DNA from: RHKX01 sp963743875
GTDB lineage: Bacteria > Actinomycetota > Thermoleophilia > Solirubrobacterales > 70-9
NCBI GenBank assembly: GCA_963743875.1
Contig: CAVURM010000002.1
Span: 558,001-622,000 of the forward strand
Direction: 5' to 3'
DNA: 64,000 nt
This document shows positions 46,826-54,763 of the stretch, piece after piece. The notes under the pieces were generated by a model. The model saw only the letters and a list, made by a program, of their open reading frames with translations, was not told the origin of the DNA and did not search any database. The position numbers and the translations under genes are program-made. Numbering within the stretch: the first letter of the stretch is position 1; every line of letters starts with the position of its first letter.

Positions 46826-47413
46826 ATTCCTGAGCTAGTTGAAGAGGCGACTGACACCGATCTCGACATCGAACTGCTGCAGTGCGAGGACTTCGATGTT
46901 GGCGACAACGTCGTGTATCCGCACCACGGGGCCGGTGTGGTCCTCCGCAAGGAGAGCAAGCAGCTCCTCGGCGAGGAGCGCGATTACCTGACGATCAAGA
47001 TCCTCCACAACGACATGACCGTGCAGGTGCCGTGCGAGAACGCCGGCATGGCGGGGCTGCGACGGGTGATCGGTCCGGATGACGTCAAGAAGGTCACGGG
47101 GGTCCTGACCGACGACGTCTCCGAGATGCCGAAGAATTGGAACCGGCGGTTCAAGCACAACCGCGAGAAGATCAAAACCGGCGACGTCTTCGAGCTCGCC
47201 GAGGTGGTGCGCAACCTCGCGATCCGCGAAATCGAGAAGGGCCTATCGACCGGCGAGAAGCAGATGTACACCCGCGCGAAGAAGATCCTCGCGTCGGAGT
47301 TCATGTACGCGCTCGACACGGATGAGGATGGTGCCGAGGAGTACCTCAACGGGCTGCTCACCGAGCGATTCGGTGAGACCGCCGTCGAAGCTGAAGCGGG
47401 CGCTCCCGCCTGA
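46826..47413 (+). CDS. carD: CarD-family transcriptional regulator, apparent ATT start
   Basis: A 195-residue RNA-polymerase-binding factor that stabilises open complexes. The RNAP-interacting Tudor-like domain starts CEDFDVGDNVVYPHHGAG, followed by HNDMTVQVPCENAGMAGLR, and the helical DNA-binding part includes MPKNWNRRFKHNREKIKTGD and EIEKGLSTGEKQMYTRAKKI. The only canonical in-frame start, GTG 46913, falls inside the Tudor strand NVVYPHHG; the frame upstream to its stop at 46772 has none. ATT 46826 has AGGAGG 5 nt upstream, giving an acidic leader of about 23 residues. It ends 4 nt into the possible ispD CTG start. Confidence 0.93.
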   Translation: MPELVEEATDTDLDIELLQCEDFDVGDNVVYPHHGAGVVLRKESKQLLGEERDYLTIKILHNDMTVQVPCENAGMAGLRRVIGPDDVKKVTGVLTDDVSEMPKNWNRRFKHNREKIKTGDVFELAEVVRNLAIREIEKGLSTGEKQMYTRAKKILASEFMYALDTDEDGAEEYLNGLLTERFGETAVEAEAGAPA

Positions 47414-47433
47414 GCGGTCCTCGCGCAACGGCC

Positions 47434-48156
47434 GTGGTCGCGGCCGCCGGCTCCGGGCAGAGGCTCGGTGCTGGCGGCCCGAAGGCCTTCGTCGAACTCG
47501 GCGGCCGGCCGCTGATCGAGTGGTCGCTGGCCGCGCTCGACGCGGCCAGGACGATCGGGTCGATCGTGATCGCGGCCCCTGCCGGCTTCGTTCGTGAGGC
47601 GGAGCTGGCCGCGAGCCTCGCCGCCCCCAAGGCCGCCGTCGTGGTGACTCCCGGCGGGGCGACCAGGGCCGCCTCGATCGAGCTCGCCCTCGAGCACGTG
47701 CGTGGCGATCTGGTCGCGATTCACGACGCCGCCCGGCCGCTGATCACCCCGGCACTCGTCGATCGCGTGGTCGGCAGGTTGGACCGCGAGAACGACGCCG
47801 ACTCCGTGATCGCCGCAGTGCCTCTGACCGACACCGTCAAGCTCGCGCGGGCGGCGCGCCCGAGTAAAGGTGGTTCCCACGAATCCGATTCGACCGTCGT
47901 GGCGGAGACCCTCGATCGCGACGCCCTCTGGTCGGCGCAGACGCCGCAGGCGTTCCGCCTCGAAGCGCTCGTGCGTGCTCAGCGGCGGGCTGCCGAGGCC
48001 GGCGAACTCGATCGTGCAACCGACGAGGCCTGGCTGATCGAGCGGGACGGCGGGCGGGTGCTGCTTGAGGAGACGGGCGCGGCGAACTTCAAGGTGACCA
48101 CTGCCGCAGACCTGACGGCCGCCTCCGCGCTGGTCGCGGCTACACCCCTCAGCTGA
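47434..48156 (+). CDS. ispD: 2-C-methyl-D-erythritol 4-phosphate cytidylyltransferase
   Basis: It joins CTP and MEP in the non-mevalonate isoprenoid pathway. VAAAGSGQRLGAGGPKAFVE is the CTP-binding loop, IHDAARPLITPALVDRVV the metal/CTP site, and AVPLTDTVK and SAQTPQAFRLEAL the MEP site. GTG 47434 gives 240 residues but cuts into the first strand (TAVVAAAG); CTG 47410, overlapping the carD stop as CTGA, would give 248 residues and the complete strand. Since CTG starts are suspected elsewhere here, the start is left open. Confidence 0.93.
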   Translation: MVAAAGSGQRLGAGGPKAFVELGGRPLIEWSLAALDAARTIGSIVIAAPAGFVREAELAASLAAPKAAVVVTPGGATRAASIELALEHVRGDLVAIHDAARPLITPALVDRVVGRLDRENDADSVIAAVPLTDTVKLARAARPSKGGSHESDSTVVAETLDRDALWSAQTPQAFRLEALVRAQRRAAEAGELDRATDEAWLIERDGGRVLLEETGAANFKVTTAADLTAASALVAATPLS

Positions 48157-48164
48157 GCCTGGCG

Positions 48165-48314
48165 TCAGTCCCGGAGCAGTATCACCGCGGTGACGACGAA
48201 GATGAAGACCACCACACCGATGCCGAGCGCCGTACCCAGGTTGGCCGCGCCCAGCGCCAGTCCGAGGAGCGTCGCCAGCGCGAATGCCCCCAGCGCGATC
48301 CCGATGTCGGTCAG
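48165..48314 (-). CDS. Possible small membrane protein (two hydrophobic helices)
   Basis: A 49-residue frame on the minus strand between ispD and the PHP phosphatase gene: IGIALGAFALATLLGLALG, a short polar-poor turn, then GIGVVVFIFVVTAVILLRD. Two helices and a charged C-terminus look like a real membrane peptide, but there is no ATG/GTG/TTG in front of it; CTG 48314 would be the start. No Shine-Dalgarno is visible. It could be chance. Confidence 0.35.
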   Translation of the reverse strand: MTDIGIALGAFALATLLGLALGAANLGTALGIGVVVFIFVVTAVILLRD

Positions 48315-48349
48315 CGTTGCGATGCAACTAGGGTAACCAGCGAGGACCG

Positions 48350-49177
48350 ATGCTGACCGATTACCACGTCCACCTGCGCCCCGATGAGGCCGGCACCCCG
48401 CCGGAGGAATACTTCACCGAGGCGAACGTCGCGCGCTACCGCGCGGCCGCCGATTCCGCCGGGATAGGCGAGCTGGGCATCGCCGAGCATATTCACCGGT
48501 TCGCCCAGGCCCTCGATATCTGGCGGCACCCCTTCTGGGTCGAGCAGGCCGTTGACGATCTCGACGCCTACTGCGAGTTCCTCGCCGCCTCGGGGCTCAA
48601 AGTCGGGATCGAGGCGGATTTCATCGCCGGCGCCGAGGAGCGCATTCGCGATCTCCTGTCGGCTCGCAGCTTCGACTACGTCGTCGGCTCGGTCCACTTC
48701 GTCGGCGATTCGGCGGTCGACCAGGATCGCTGGGACGTCTGGCGGGCGGAGGGCAACGACCCTGACCGAGTCTGGGCCCGCTATTTCGAGCGGCTTGCCG
48801 GGGCGGCCCGCTCGGGCCTGTTCGACACGATGGCTCATCCCGACCTGGTCAAGGTCTGGGGCCCCGGGCGGCCCGGTCCCGAGCGCGATCCCCGGAGTTA
48901 TTACGAGCCGGCGGTCGAGGCGATCGCCGAGGCGGGGGTGGCCGTCGAAATTTCCACGGCAGGTCTGCGTAAGCCGATCGGCGAGATCTACCCGTCGGCG
49001 GAGTTCGCTGCGCTCTGCGTCGAAGCGGAAATCCCGTTCACGCTTTCATCCGACGCCCACCTGCCCGAGGAGGTCGGCTATGCCTATGGGGAGGCCCTCG
49101 AGTTCATGCGTGAACTCGGGATCGATCAGGTCTGCGTCTTCTCCTCTCGCACCCGTACCTTGGAGCCCCTCGGATGA
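48350..49177 (+). CDS. PHP-domain phosphatase, histidinol-phosphatase (HisK) type
   Basis: A 275-residue metal-dependent phosphoesterase. The trinuclear-site motifs are LTDYHVHLRPDEAG, LGIAEHIHRFAQAL, VGIEADFIAGAEE, SVHFVGD, TMAHPDLVK and TLSSDAHLPEEVG. The last two conserved blocks and the overall length fit HisK-type histidinol-phosphatase, but no other histidine gene is present. It overlaps ispF by 4 nt (ATGA) and separates ispD from ispF. Confidence 0.85.
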   Translation: MLTDYHVHLRPDEAGTPPEEYFTEANVARYRAAADSAGIGELGIAEHIHRFAQALDIWRHPFWVEQAVDDLDAYCEFLAASGLKVGIEADFIAGAEERIRDLLSARSFDYVVGSVHFVGDSAVDQDRWDVWRAEGNDPDRVWARYFERLAGAARSGLFDTMAHPDLVKVWGPGRPGPERDPRSYYEPAVEAIAEAGVAVEISTAGLRKPIGEIYPSAEFAALCVEAEIPFTLSSDAHLPEEVGYAYGEALEFMRELGIDQVCVFSSRTRTLEPLG

Positions 49178-49659
49178 GCGTTCGCGTCGGTATCGGCTAC
49201 GACAGTCACCGCCTGGTCGAGGGCCGCCCGCTGATCATCGGCGGCGTCGAGATTCCGTTCGAGCGAGGCCTCGATGGTCATTCCGACGCCGACGTACTCG
49301 CCCACGCCGTGATCGACGCCATTTTGGGTGCGGCCGGCGCCGGCGACATCGGCGCCCACTTCCCACCGACGGACGAGCGCTGGCGGGACGCCGATTCGAT
49401 CGCCCTCCTCCGGGAGGCGCTCGGGCTTCTGGACGGCCGGGTCGTCAACGTCGATGCCACAGTGATCTGCGAACGCCCGCCGATCGGGCCCCATCGCGGC
49501 GCGATCGAGGCCCTCCTTGGCGAGGCCGTCGGCGCCCCCGTGTCGGTCAAGGCGACGACCAACGAAGGGCTCGGCGCGATCGGGCGCGAGGAGGGGATCG
49601 CGGCGATCGCGGTCGCCTCCTTCGAGCCCGACGACGACCCGATCGATGACGGGGAATAG
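49174..49659 (+). CDS. ispF: 2-C-methyl-D-erythritol 2,4-cyclodiphosphate synthase
   Basis: A 161-residue enzyme closing the cyclic diphosphate in the MEP pathway. The zinc ligands are in RVGIGYDSHRL (Asp10, His12) and the His of LDGHSDADVLAHAVID; GDIGAHFPPTDERWRDADS and KATTNEGLGAIGREEGIAA complete the active site. The normal partner ispD is one gene upstream. Confidence 0.96.
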   Translation: MSVRVGIGYDSHRLVEGRPLIIGGVEIPFERGLDGHSDADVLAHAVIDAILGAAGAGDIGAHFPPTDERWRDADSIALLREALGLLDGRVVNVDATVICERPPIGPHRGAIEALLGEAVGAPVSVKATTNEGLGAIGREEGIAAIAVASFEPDDDPIDDGE

Positions 49660-49669
49660 GCTCCTCGGC

Positions 49670-51355
49670 ATGGATGCAGGGGTAGGAGCGGCGCGGAACA
49701 TCGCCGGATTGGCAGGGGACCTGGCCCGCCGAGCCAACGTCGGGCAGCTCGGCAATCTCGCCGATCTTCCCTTCAACATCAAGGCGTTGATCGAGGCGGG
49801 GATCATCAAGCCGATGACCCCCCGGGACCTGCTCGCCGTCGGTCGGTCCCTGAGTCGCTGGGGTGCCTCGCCGGCGGCCGGCATCGCATCGTCGGCGGCA
49901 CGGCGGCCGTCCGAGGTGGCCCTCATCGACGAGATCGGCGAGCTCACGTTCGGCGAGCTCGAGAGCAGATCGAACTCGCTTGCGCGGGTACTGAGGGAGA
50001 GCGGAGTCGGCCCCTCCGATTCGGTCGCCGTCATGTGCCGCAACCACCGCGGCTTCGTCGACGCCGTCTTCGCATGCGCGAAGCTCGGTGCGTCTGTGTT
50101 GCTGCTGAACACCGACTTCGCTCGGCCGCAGCTGCTCGGCGTGATCGAGCGTGAGGCTCCGCAGGCTGTGATCTACGACTCCGAGTTCGAGAACCTCCTG
50201 GAGGGCGCCGAGGGCGCCGGTCCCAGGCTCTCCCGCTTCGTTTCCTGGGTCGAGGATGGTCATGAGGTGACCGAGCGCGTGGTCGAGGAAGCGATCGCGC
50301 AGACGTCGGATGCACCGCTCGATCCCCCCGATGACCCCAGCCGCTTCGTGATCCTCACCTCGGGGACGACCGGGACCCCCAAGGGTGCCCAGCGGGAGTC
50401 GCCGGGATCGCTCGCCCCGCTGGCCATCCTGCTTGCGATGATCCCGATGCGGTCGGAGCGGACGACCGTGATTGCGGCCCCGCTCTTCCACTCCTGGGGC
50501 TTCGCCAACTTCCTGTTTGGCCTGGCGCTCGGCTCGAGCTACGTGCTCAGGCGCAGGTTCGATCCGGAGGCGACCCTGGCGATGGCGGCCGACAACGACG
50601 CCGACGCCCTCGTGGTCGTGCCGGTGATGCTGCAGCGGATCATGGAGCTGGACGAAGAGATCCTGGACTCCTACGAGTTGCCGAAGCTCCGGGTGACGGC
50701 GGCGAGCGGCTCGTCGCTGCCGGGCGATCTCGCAACCCGCTGGATGGATGCTTTCGGCGACAACCTCTACAACTTCTACGGCTCGACGGAGGTCGGTTGG
50801 GCGACGATCGCGACGCCCGAGGACATGCGCGCCGCGCCGGGCACCGCCGGCAGGCCGCCGCGGGGTACCTCGATCGAGCTGCTCGACGCGAACGGGGCTT
50901 CGGTTCCCGATGGGGAGACGGGGAGGATCTTCGTCGGCAACGAGATGTCCTTCGAGGGCTATACGGGCGGGGGTGGCAAGGACGTCGTCGACGGCATGCT
51001 CTCCTCCGGCGACGTTGGACACTTCGATGCCGGCGGTCGCCTGTTCATCGACGGGCGCGACGACGAGATGATCATCTCAGGGGGCGAGAACGTCTTTCCG
51101 CGTGAGGTCGAGGATCTGCTCGCCGCCCACGAGGCCATCGACGAGGCGGCCGTGATCGGCGTCGACGACGAGAAGTTCGGCCAGCGATTGAAGGCCTTCG
51201 TCGTGATCAGCTCGAAGTACGAGCTCGACGAGGCCGAGGTTAAGGGCTACATCAGGGAAAACCTGGCTCGCTACAAGGTGCCGCGTGAGGTGGAGTTCCT
51301 CGACGAGCTACCGCGCAACCCCACGGGGAAGGTCCTGAAGCGGGACCTTGGGTAG
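49670..51355 (+). CDS. Long-chain fatty-acid--CoA ligase (ANL family)
   Basis: A 561-residue ATP-dependent acyl-CoA synthetase. The P-loop is VILTSGTTGTPKGAQ, with FYGSTEVGW (adenine site), DGMLSSGDVGHFDAGG (ribose Asp) and PRNPTGKVLKRDLG (catalytic Lys, C-terminus). About 85 residues precede the usual N-terminus and contain a helical, possibly membrane-associated stretch (FNIKALIEAGIIKPMTPRDL). ATG 49670 is used; ATG 49646 would overlap ispF. It resembles actinobacterial FadD13/FadD2-like enzymes. Confidence 0.9.
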   Translation: MDAGVGAARNIAGLAGDLARRANVGQLGNLADLPFNIKALIEAGIIKPMTPRDLLAVGRSLSRWGASPAAGIASSAARRPSEVALIDEIGELTFGELESRSNSLARVLRESGVGPSDSVAVMCRNHRGFVDAVFACAKLGASVLLLNTDFARPQLLGVIEREAPQAVIYDSEFENLLEGAEGAGPRLSRFVSWVEDGHEVTERVVEEAIAQTSDAPLDPPDDPSRFVILTSGTTGTPKGAQRESPGSLAPLAILLAMIPMRSERTTVIAAPLFHSWGFANFLFGLALGSSYVLRRRFDPEATLAMAADNDADALVVVPVMLQRIMELDEEILDSYELPKLRVTAASGSSLPGDLATRWMDAFGDNLYNFYGSTEVGWATIATPEDMRAAPGTAGRPPRGTSIELLDANGASVPDGETGRIFVGNEMSFEGYTGGGGKDVVDGMLSSGDVGHFDAGGRLFIDGRDDEMIISGGENVFPREVEDLLAAHEAIDEAAVIGVDDEKFGQRLKAFVVISSKYELDEAEVKGYIRENLARYKVPREVEFLDELPRNPTGKVLKRDLG

Positions 51356-51366
51356 GGAGAATAACT

Positions 51367-51513
51367 CCGAGCAGATGCTCCGCTTCGCGTCCGCTCTGCT
51401 CGGCCTGCGCGGTGTTATCGCTCGGCAGGGGCGTCAGGGAGATGAGGAGGTGCTCCGCTTCGCGTCCGCTCTGCTCGGTCTGTGCGGTGTTGCCGCTCGG
51501 CAGGGGCGTCAGG
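51367..51513. repeat. Tandem duplication of a palindromic element (family C)
   Basis: A 63-bp unit (51376-51438) is repeated at 51451-51513 with five or fewer changes, period 75 bp. The first unit is preceded by CCGAGCAGA, which pairs perfectly with TCTGCTCGG (51395-51403); the second half of each unit has CCTG...CAGG pairing. It fills the gap between the acyl-CoA ligase and cysS and may act as terminator. Confidence 0.75.
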
Positions 51514-51546
51514 CCTAAGGTGGGTTGGGGGATCTAGGATCGGCTG

Positions 51547-52929
51547 ATGCGCGAAGTCAGGATCAGGGACACGCTCAGTGGTGAGGTCAAGCCGCTGGTG
51601 GCGGGGCCGACCGGTGAGGTCGGCATCTACGCCTGCGGGCCGACGACCTACGGTCCGATCCACATCGGCAACGCCAGGCCCTACGTCGTCTTCACCCTGT
51701 TGCGACGCTTTCTTGCCCACGAGGGTTACTCGCCGACGCTGGTGATCAATCTCACCGATGTCAACGACAAGATCTATACAGCGGCCCGGGAGGCCGGGGT
51801 GTCGTCGGCCGAGCATGCTGGGCGGATGATCGCCGGCTACGTCTCAGATACCGACGGCCTCGGCCTCGGCCGTCCGGACGAGGAGCCTCGAGCGACCGAG
51901 ACGATCGGGCCGATCGTGAAGCTGATCGAGGATCTGATCGCATCCGATCACGCCTACGAATCCGGCGGGGACGTGTACTTCCGGGTTCGCAGCTTCCCAG
52001 CGTACGGGCAGCTCTCCAATCGGGATCCGGACGTCATGGACCAGGGTGAGGAGGCGGGAGCGGCCGAGCTGAAGGAGGACCCCCTCGACTTCGCCCTCTG
52101 GAAGGCGCGTAAAGCAGACGAGGACACCTTCTGGCCGAGCCCGTGGGGTGAGGGTAGGCCGGGCTGGCACATCGAATGCTCGGCCATGGCCGAGGATCTG
52201 CTCGGCCTCGACTTCGAGATCCACGGCGGCGGGTCGGATCTGGTCTTCCCCCACCATGAGAACGAGCTCGCGCAGACCGAGGCGGCGCGCGGCGAGCCGC
52301 TGGCCAAGATCTGGATGCACAACGGGATGGTTCAATCGTCGGGCCCGGCTGCGTCGGGCGAGACCGAGAAGATGGCGAAGTCCGTCGGCAACGTGTTCCT
52401 GCTCGGCGAGGCCATCCGCAGGCACGGTGGGGCTGCGGTCGTCGGCTTTCTGGTCTCCGGCCACTATCGCCAGCCGATTGCATTCGGGGATGGTGCGCTC
52501 GAGCAGGCCGTGGCCCGGAACGACCGAATCCGCGAGTTCTTCCGCGACGGTGCCGATCCGGCGGGAGAGCCGGCCCCTGCCGTGCTGGCTCGCCGCGAGG
52601 AGTTCCTGGCTGCGCTCGCCGACGACTTCAACACACCGAGAGCGCTAGCCGAGCTGTTTCAACTGGTCGCCGACGCCCGACGCGAGCCGCTCCCCGGAGC
52701 TCGGCTGGTCGCCTCTGAGCTGCTCGGGCTGCTCGGGCTGGAGTCCCTGGCGGTGGACGACGAAGACGCACCTGACACCGAGGCGGCCGAACTCCTCTCC
52801 CAGCGCCAGCAGGCCCGCGCTGAGCGGGACTTCGGACGCGCGGACGAGATTCGCGAACGCCTCGCGGAGCTCGGCTACGAAGTTCGCGACACCGCAGAGG
52901 GCGCGCGACTCGTCCGCCGCGATACGTGA
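51547..52929 (+). CDS. cysS: Cysteinyl-tRNA synthetase
   Basis: A 460-residue class I synthetase. The zinc/HIGH region is IYACGPTTYGPIHIGNARPY, the tRNA/zinc motif WHIECSAMAEDLLG with GGGSDLVFPHHENELAQ, and the KMSKS loop reads KMAKSVGN. The C-terminal DALR region is short. The KMAKS variant is conservative. It is the first gene of cysS-rlmB-sigH, an arrangement also seen in Firmicutes. Confidence 0.95.
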   Translation: MREVRIRDTLSGEVKPLVAGPTGEVGIYACGPTTYGPIHIGNARPYVVFTLLRRFLAHEGYSPTLVINLTDVNDKIYTAAREAGVSSAEHAGRMIAGYVSDTDGLGLGRPDEEPRATETIGPIVKLIEDLIASDHAYESGGDVYFRVRSFPAYGQLSNRDPDVMDQGEEAGAAELKEDPLDFALWKARKADEDTFWPSPWGEGRPGWHIECSAMAEDLLGLDFEIHGGGSDLVFPHHENELAQTEAARGEPLAKIWMHNGMVQSSGPAASGETEKMAKSVGNVFLLGEAIRRHGGAAVVGFLVSGHYRQPIAFGDGALEQAVARNDRIREFFRDGADPAGEPAPAVLARREEFLAALADDFNTPRALAELFQLVADARREPLPGARLVASELLGLLGLESLAVDDEDAPDTEAAELLSQRQQARAERDFGRADEIRERLAELGYEVRDTAEGARLVRRDT

Positions 52930-52946
52930 GGATTGCCTGATTCGGA

Positions 52947-53618
52947 ATGAGCGGGGGAGGAAGGGATCGCATCTACGGCCGCAACCCGGTGCGTGAGGCC
53001 CAGCGTGGGCGCCGGCGGGTACATCGGGTCTGGACCGGCGAGGACACCGACGCGGCAGAGCTGACCAGACTGGCGGGCTCGCCCGATCATCAGGGCATCG
53101 TCGCCGAGGTCGATCCCTACCCCTACGCCGACCCGCGTGCACTGCTGCAGGACCCCGATGCGCTCGTGGTCGCGCTCGACCAGGTCCAGGACCCCCGCAA
53201 CCTCGGGGCGATCTGTCGCAGCGCCGAGGCGGCCGGGGCGGCCGGGGTCGTGATCTGCGAGCGTCGGGCGGTCGGGATCACAGCCGCGGCATGCAAGGCG
53301 TCGGCGGGCGCGGTGGAGCACCTGCAGATCGCTCACGTCGGCAACCTCACCGACTGGATCGGAGTCGCCAAGGAGGCGGGTGCGTGGGTCTACGGGGCGG
53401 ACGCGGACGCCCCGACCGACTATCGAACCCTCGACTATGGAGAGAGGGTTGTCCTCGTCCTTGGAGGGGAGGGCGGCGGTCTAAGGCCCCGAGTCGCCGC
53501 ATCCTGCGACGCGCTCGTCTCGATTCCGACGGTCGGCCAGGTCGGTTCGCTGAACGTCTCCGCCGCAGCTTCCGTGCTTCTGTTCACGGCCTCAGGATCC
53601 CGTGCTCAAGCCAATTAG
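52947..53618 (+). CDS. rlmB: 23S rRNA (guanosine-2'-O-)-methyltransferase RlmB-like (SpoU/TrmH)
   Basis: A 223-residue SPOUT methyltransferase. An N-terminal substrate-binding part (IYGRNPVREAQRG) is followed by the knotted domain: ALDQVQDPRNLGAICRSAEA (motif 1), LVLGGEGGGLRPRVAASCD (motif 2) and IPTVGQVGSLNVSAAASVLL (motif 3), which bind AdoMet. It is 17 nt behind cysS. Confidence 0.93.
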   Translation: MSGGGRDRIYGRNPVREAQRGRRRVHRVWTGEDTDAAELTRLAGSPDHQGIVAEVDPYPYADPRALLQDPDALVVALDQVQDPRNLGAICRSAEAAGAAGVVICERRAVGITAAACKASAGAVEHLQIAHVGNLTDWIGVAKEAGAWVYGADADAPTDYRTLDYGERVVLVLGGEGGGLRPRVAASCDALVSIPTVGQVGSLNVSAAASVLLFTASGSRAQAN

Positions 53619-53707
53619 GGACCGTTTCAGGCACTCGGGTTCCTAGCGACCCGTTCGGACGGAGAAGGGCTCTTGCAAGGAAAGTTTCACGAATTTGCAA
53701 CTTCGGG

Positions 53708-53735
53708 TTGACAGAACTCCGCTGGCGGATAGAGT
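53708..53735 (+). promoter_or_regulatory. sigH promoter
   Basis: TTGACA (53708-53713), a 16-bp spacer and TAGAGT (53730-53735). Transcription would begin near 53742, leaving a leader of about 108 nt. Confidence 0.65.
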
Positions 53736-53741
53736 GCCGCA

Positions 53742-53849
53742 CAGCAAGTAAGGCTTAACTAAAGGTTCAAGGTTAGGCCTCACCTGTTGAACAGAAGATG
53801 GAGGCGCCTGGGGAGGTAAGGCGCCACGGCCCCTATTGGAGGAGAGCAC
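53742..53849 (+). promoter_or_regulatory. Structured sigH leader with a small upstream ORF
   Basis: GGCTTAAC can pair with GTTAGGCC (one G-U), and GGCGCC (53803-53808) with GGCGCC (53820-53825) around a purine-rich loop holding GGGGAGGT. An ATG at 53798 opens a short frame that overlaps the sigH start, and GGAGGAG precedes GTG 53850. This could tune sigH translation. Confidence 0.4.
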
Positions 53850-54536
53850 GTGGCAGCAGTTACCCAGGAGTTCCCGCGGGTCCCCGCATCCCGTCGATCG
53901 ACGCGTGGACACGAAGCCGCCGGAGAACTCAACGACGCATACCTCGTCGCCCAGGCGAAACGAGGAGACAGCGTCGCCTATGACCGAATCGTCAGGCGCT
54001 ACCGGGGCTTCGTCCGCCTCAAGGCGTCTTCGTACTTCCTGCTCGGCGGGGAGTCCGACGATCTGATCCAGGAAGGGCTCGTCGGTCTTTACAAAGCCGT
54101 CAGGGACTTCCGCACCGACCGCGAGTCGAGCTTCCGCAACTTCGCGGAACTCTGCATCACCCGACAGATGATCACGGCGGTCAAGACCGCCAGCAGGAAT
54201 AAGCATTCGCCGCTGAATCAATCGATCAGCTTCGCGACGTCGCCGACGGCCTCCGGGGACGGGGAGTCCACCCTCGAGGAGATCCTGCCGGGTTCTCGTG
54301 TCGAGGATCCGGCGAGCAAGGTGATATCGACCGAGGAGCTCGGCAGCCTGGTCGAGTGCCTCACGTCGGTCCTGTCCGAGCTCGAGAGCGAGGTTCTCAC
54401 CTGTTATCTCGACGGTCGCTCCTACGAGGAGATCGCCGATCGCCTCGCCTGCGATACGAAGACGGTGGACAACGCCCTCCAGCGCGTCAAGCGCAAGGTT
54501 ACGACTCACCTCGACTCGCGAGAGGTGCTCCTCTAA
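53850..54536 (+). CDS. sigH: RNA polymerase sigma factor SigH (Spo0H-like sigma-70 family)
   Basis: A 228-residue sigma factor. Region 2 is DAYLVAQAKRGDSVAYDRIV, YRGFVRLKASSYFLLGGESD, DLIQEGLVGLYKAVRDFR and FAELCITRQMITAVKTASR; region 4 is LSELESEVLTCYLDGRSYEE and RLACDTKTVDNALQRVKRKV. The family matches SigH/Spo0H rather than ECF factors. GTG 53850 has GGAGGAG 6 nt upstream. It follows rlmB, but the expected secE-nusG genes do not follow; a tRNA gene on the other strand does. Confidence 0.92.
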   Translation: MAAVTQEFPRVPASRRSTRGHEAAGELNDAYLVAQAKRGDSVAYDRIVRRYRGFVRLKASSYFLLGGESDDLIQEGLVGLYKAVRDFRTDRESSFRNFAELCITRQMITAVKTASRNKHSPLNQSISFATSPTASGDGESTLEEILPGSRVEDPASKVISTEELGSLVECLTSVLSELESEVLTCYLDGRSYEEIADRLACDTKTVDNALQRVKRKVTTHLDSREVLL

Positions 54537-54630
54537 ACGGCGTATCCGACCGACTCCTCCAGGTTTGCCAACGCGCTCGAAGGCCGGGTGGTTCCACTCG
54601 GCCTTCGGCGCGCTCGGGGCTGCATCCTGA

Positions 54631-54703
54631 AGCCGGAGACGGGGATCGAACCCGTGACCTCGTGATTACAAATCACGCGCTCTGCCAGCTGAGCTACTCC
54701 GGC
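54631..54703 (-). tRNA. tRNA-Thr (anticodon TGT)
   Basis: A 73-nt cloverleaf on the minus strand. Acceptor GCCGGAG/CTCCGGC, D-arm AGCTCAGCTGGCAGAGC, anticodon stem CGTGA/TCACG with loop TTTGTAA (anticodon at 54668-54670, plus-strand ACA), T-arm GGGTTCGATCCCC. CCA is not encoded. It is transcribed against sigH. Confidence 0.95.
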
Positions 54704-54763
54704 GGGTCGGATCCAGAATAGGGCCCGAAGGGACGGCCTAGCTGTAACTGAGCGGGGTGGCGC

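Noticed and set aside
51547..52929. Mycothiol ligase MshC instead of CysS
   Set aside because: Length, the zinc-site arrangement and linkage to rlmB-sigH fit cysteinyl-tRNA synthetase; the two families are related, so this was considered.
53798..53983. A 61-codon frame from 53798 as a protein gene
   Set aside because: It overlaps the sigH start in another frame and is Arg-rich like a shadow; at most a regulatory upstream ORF.
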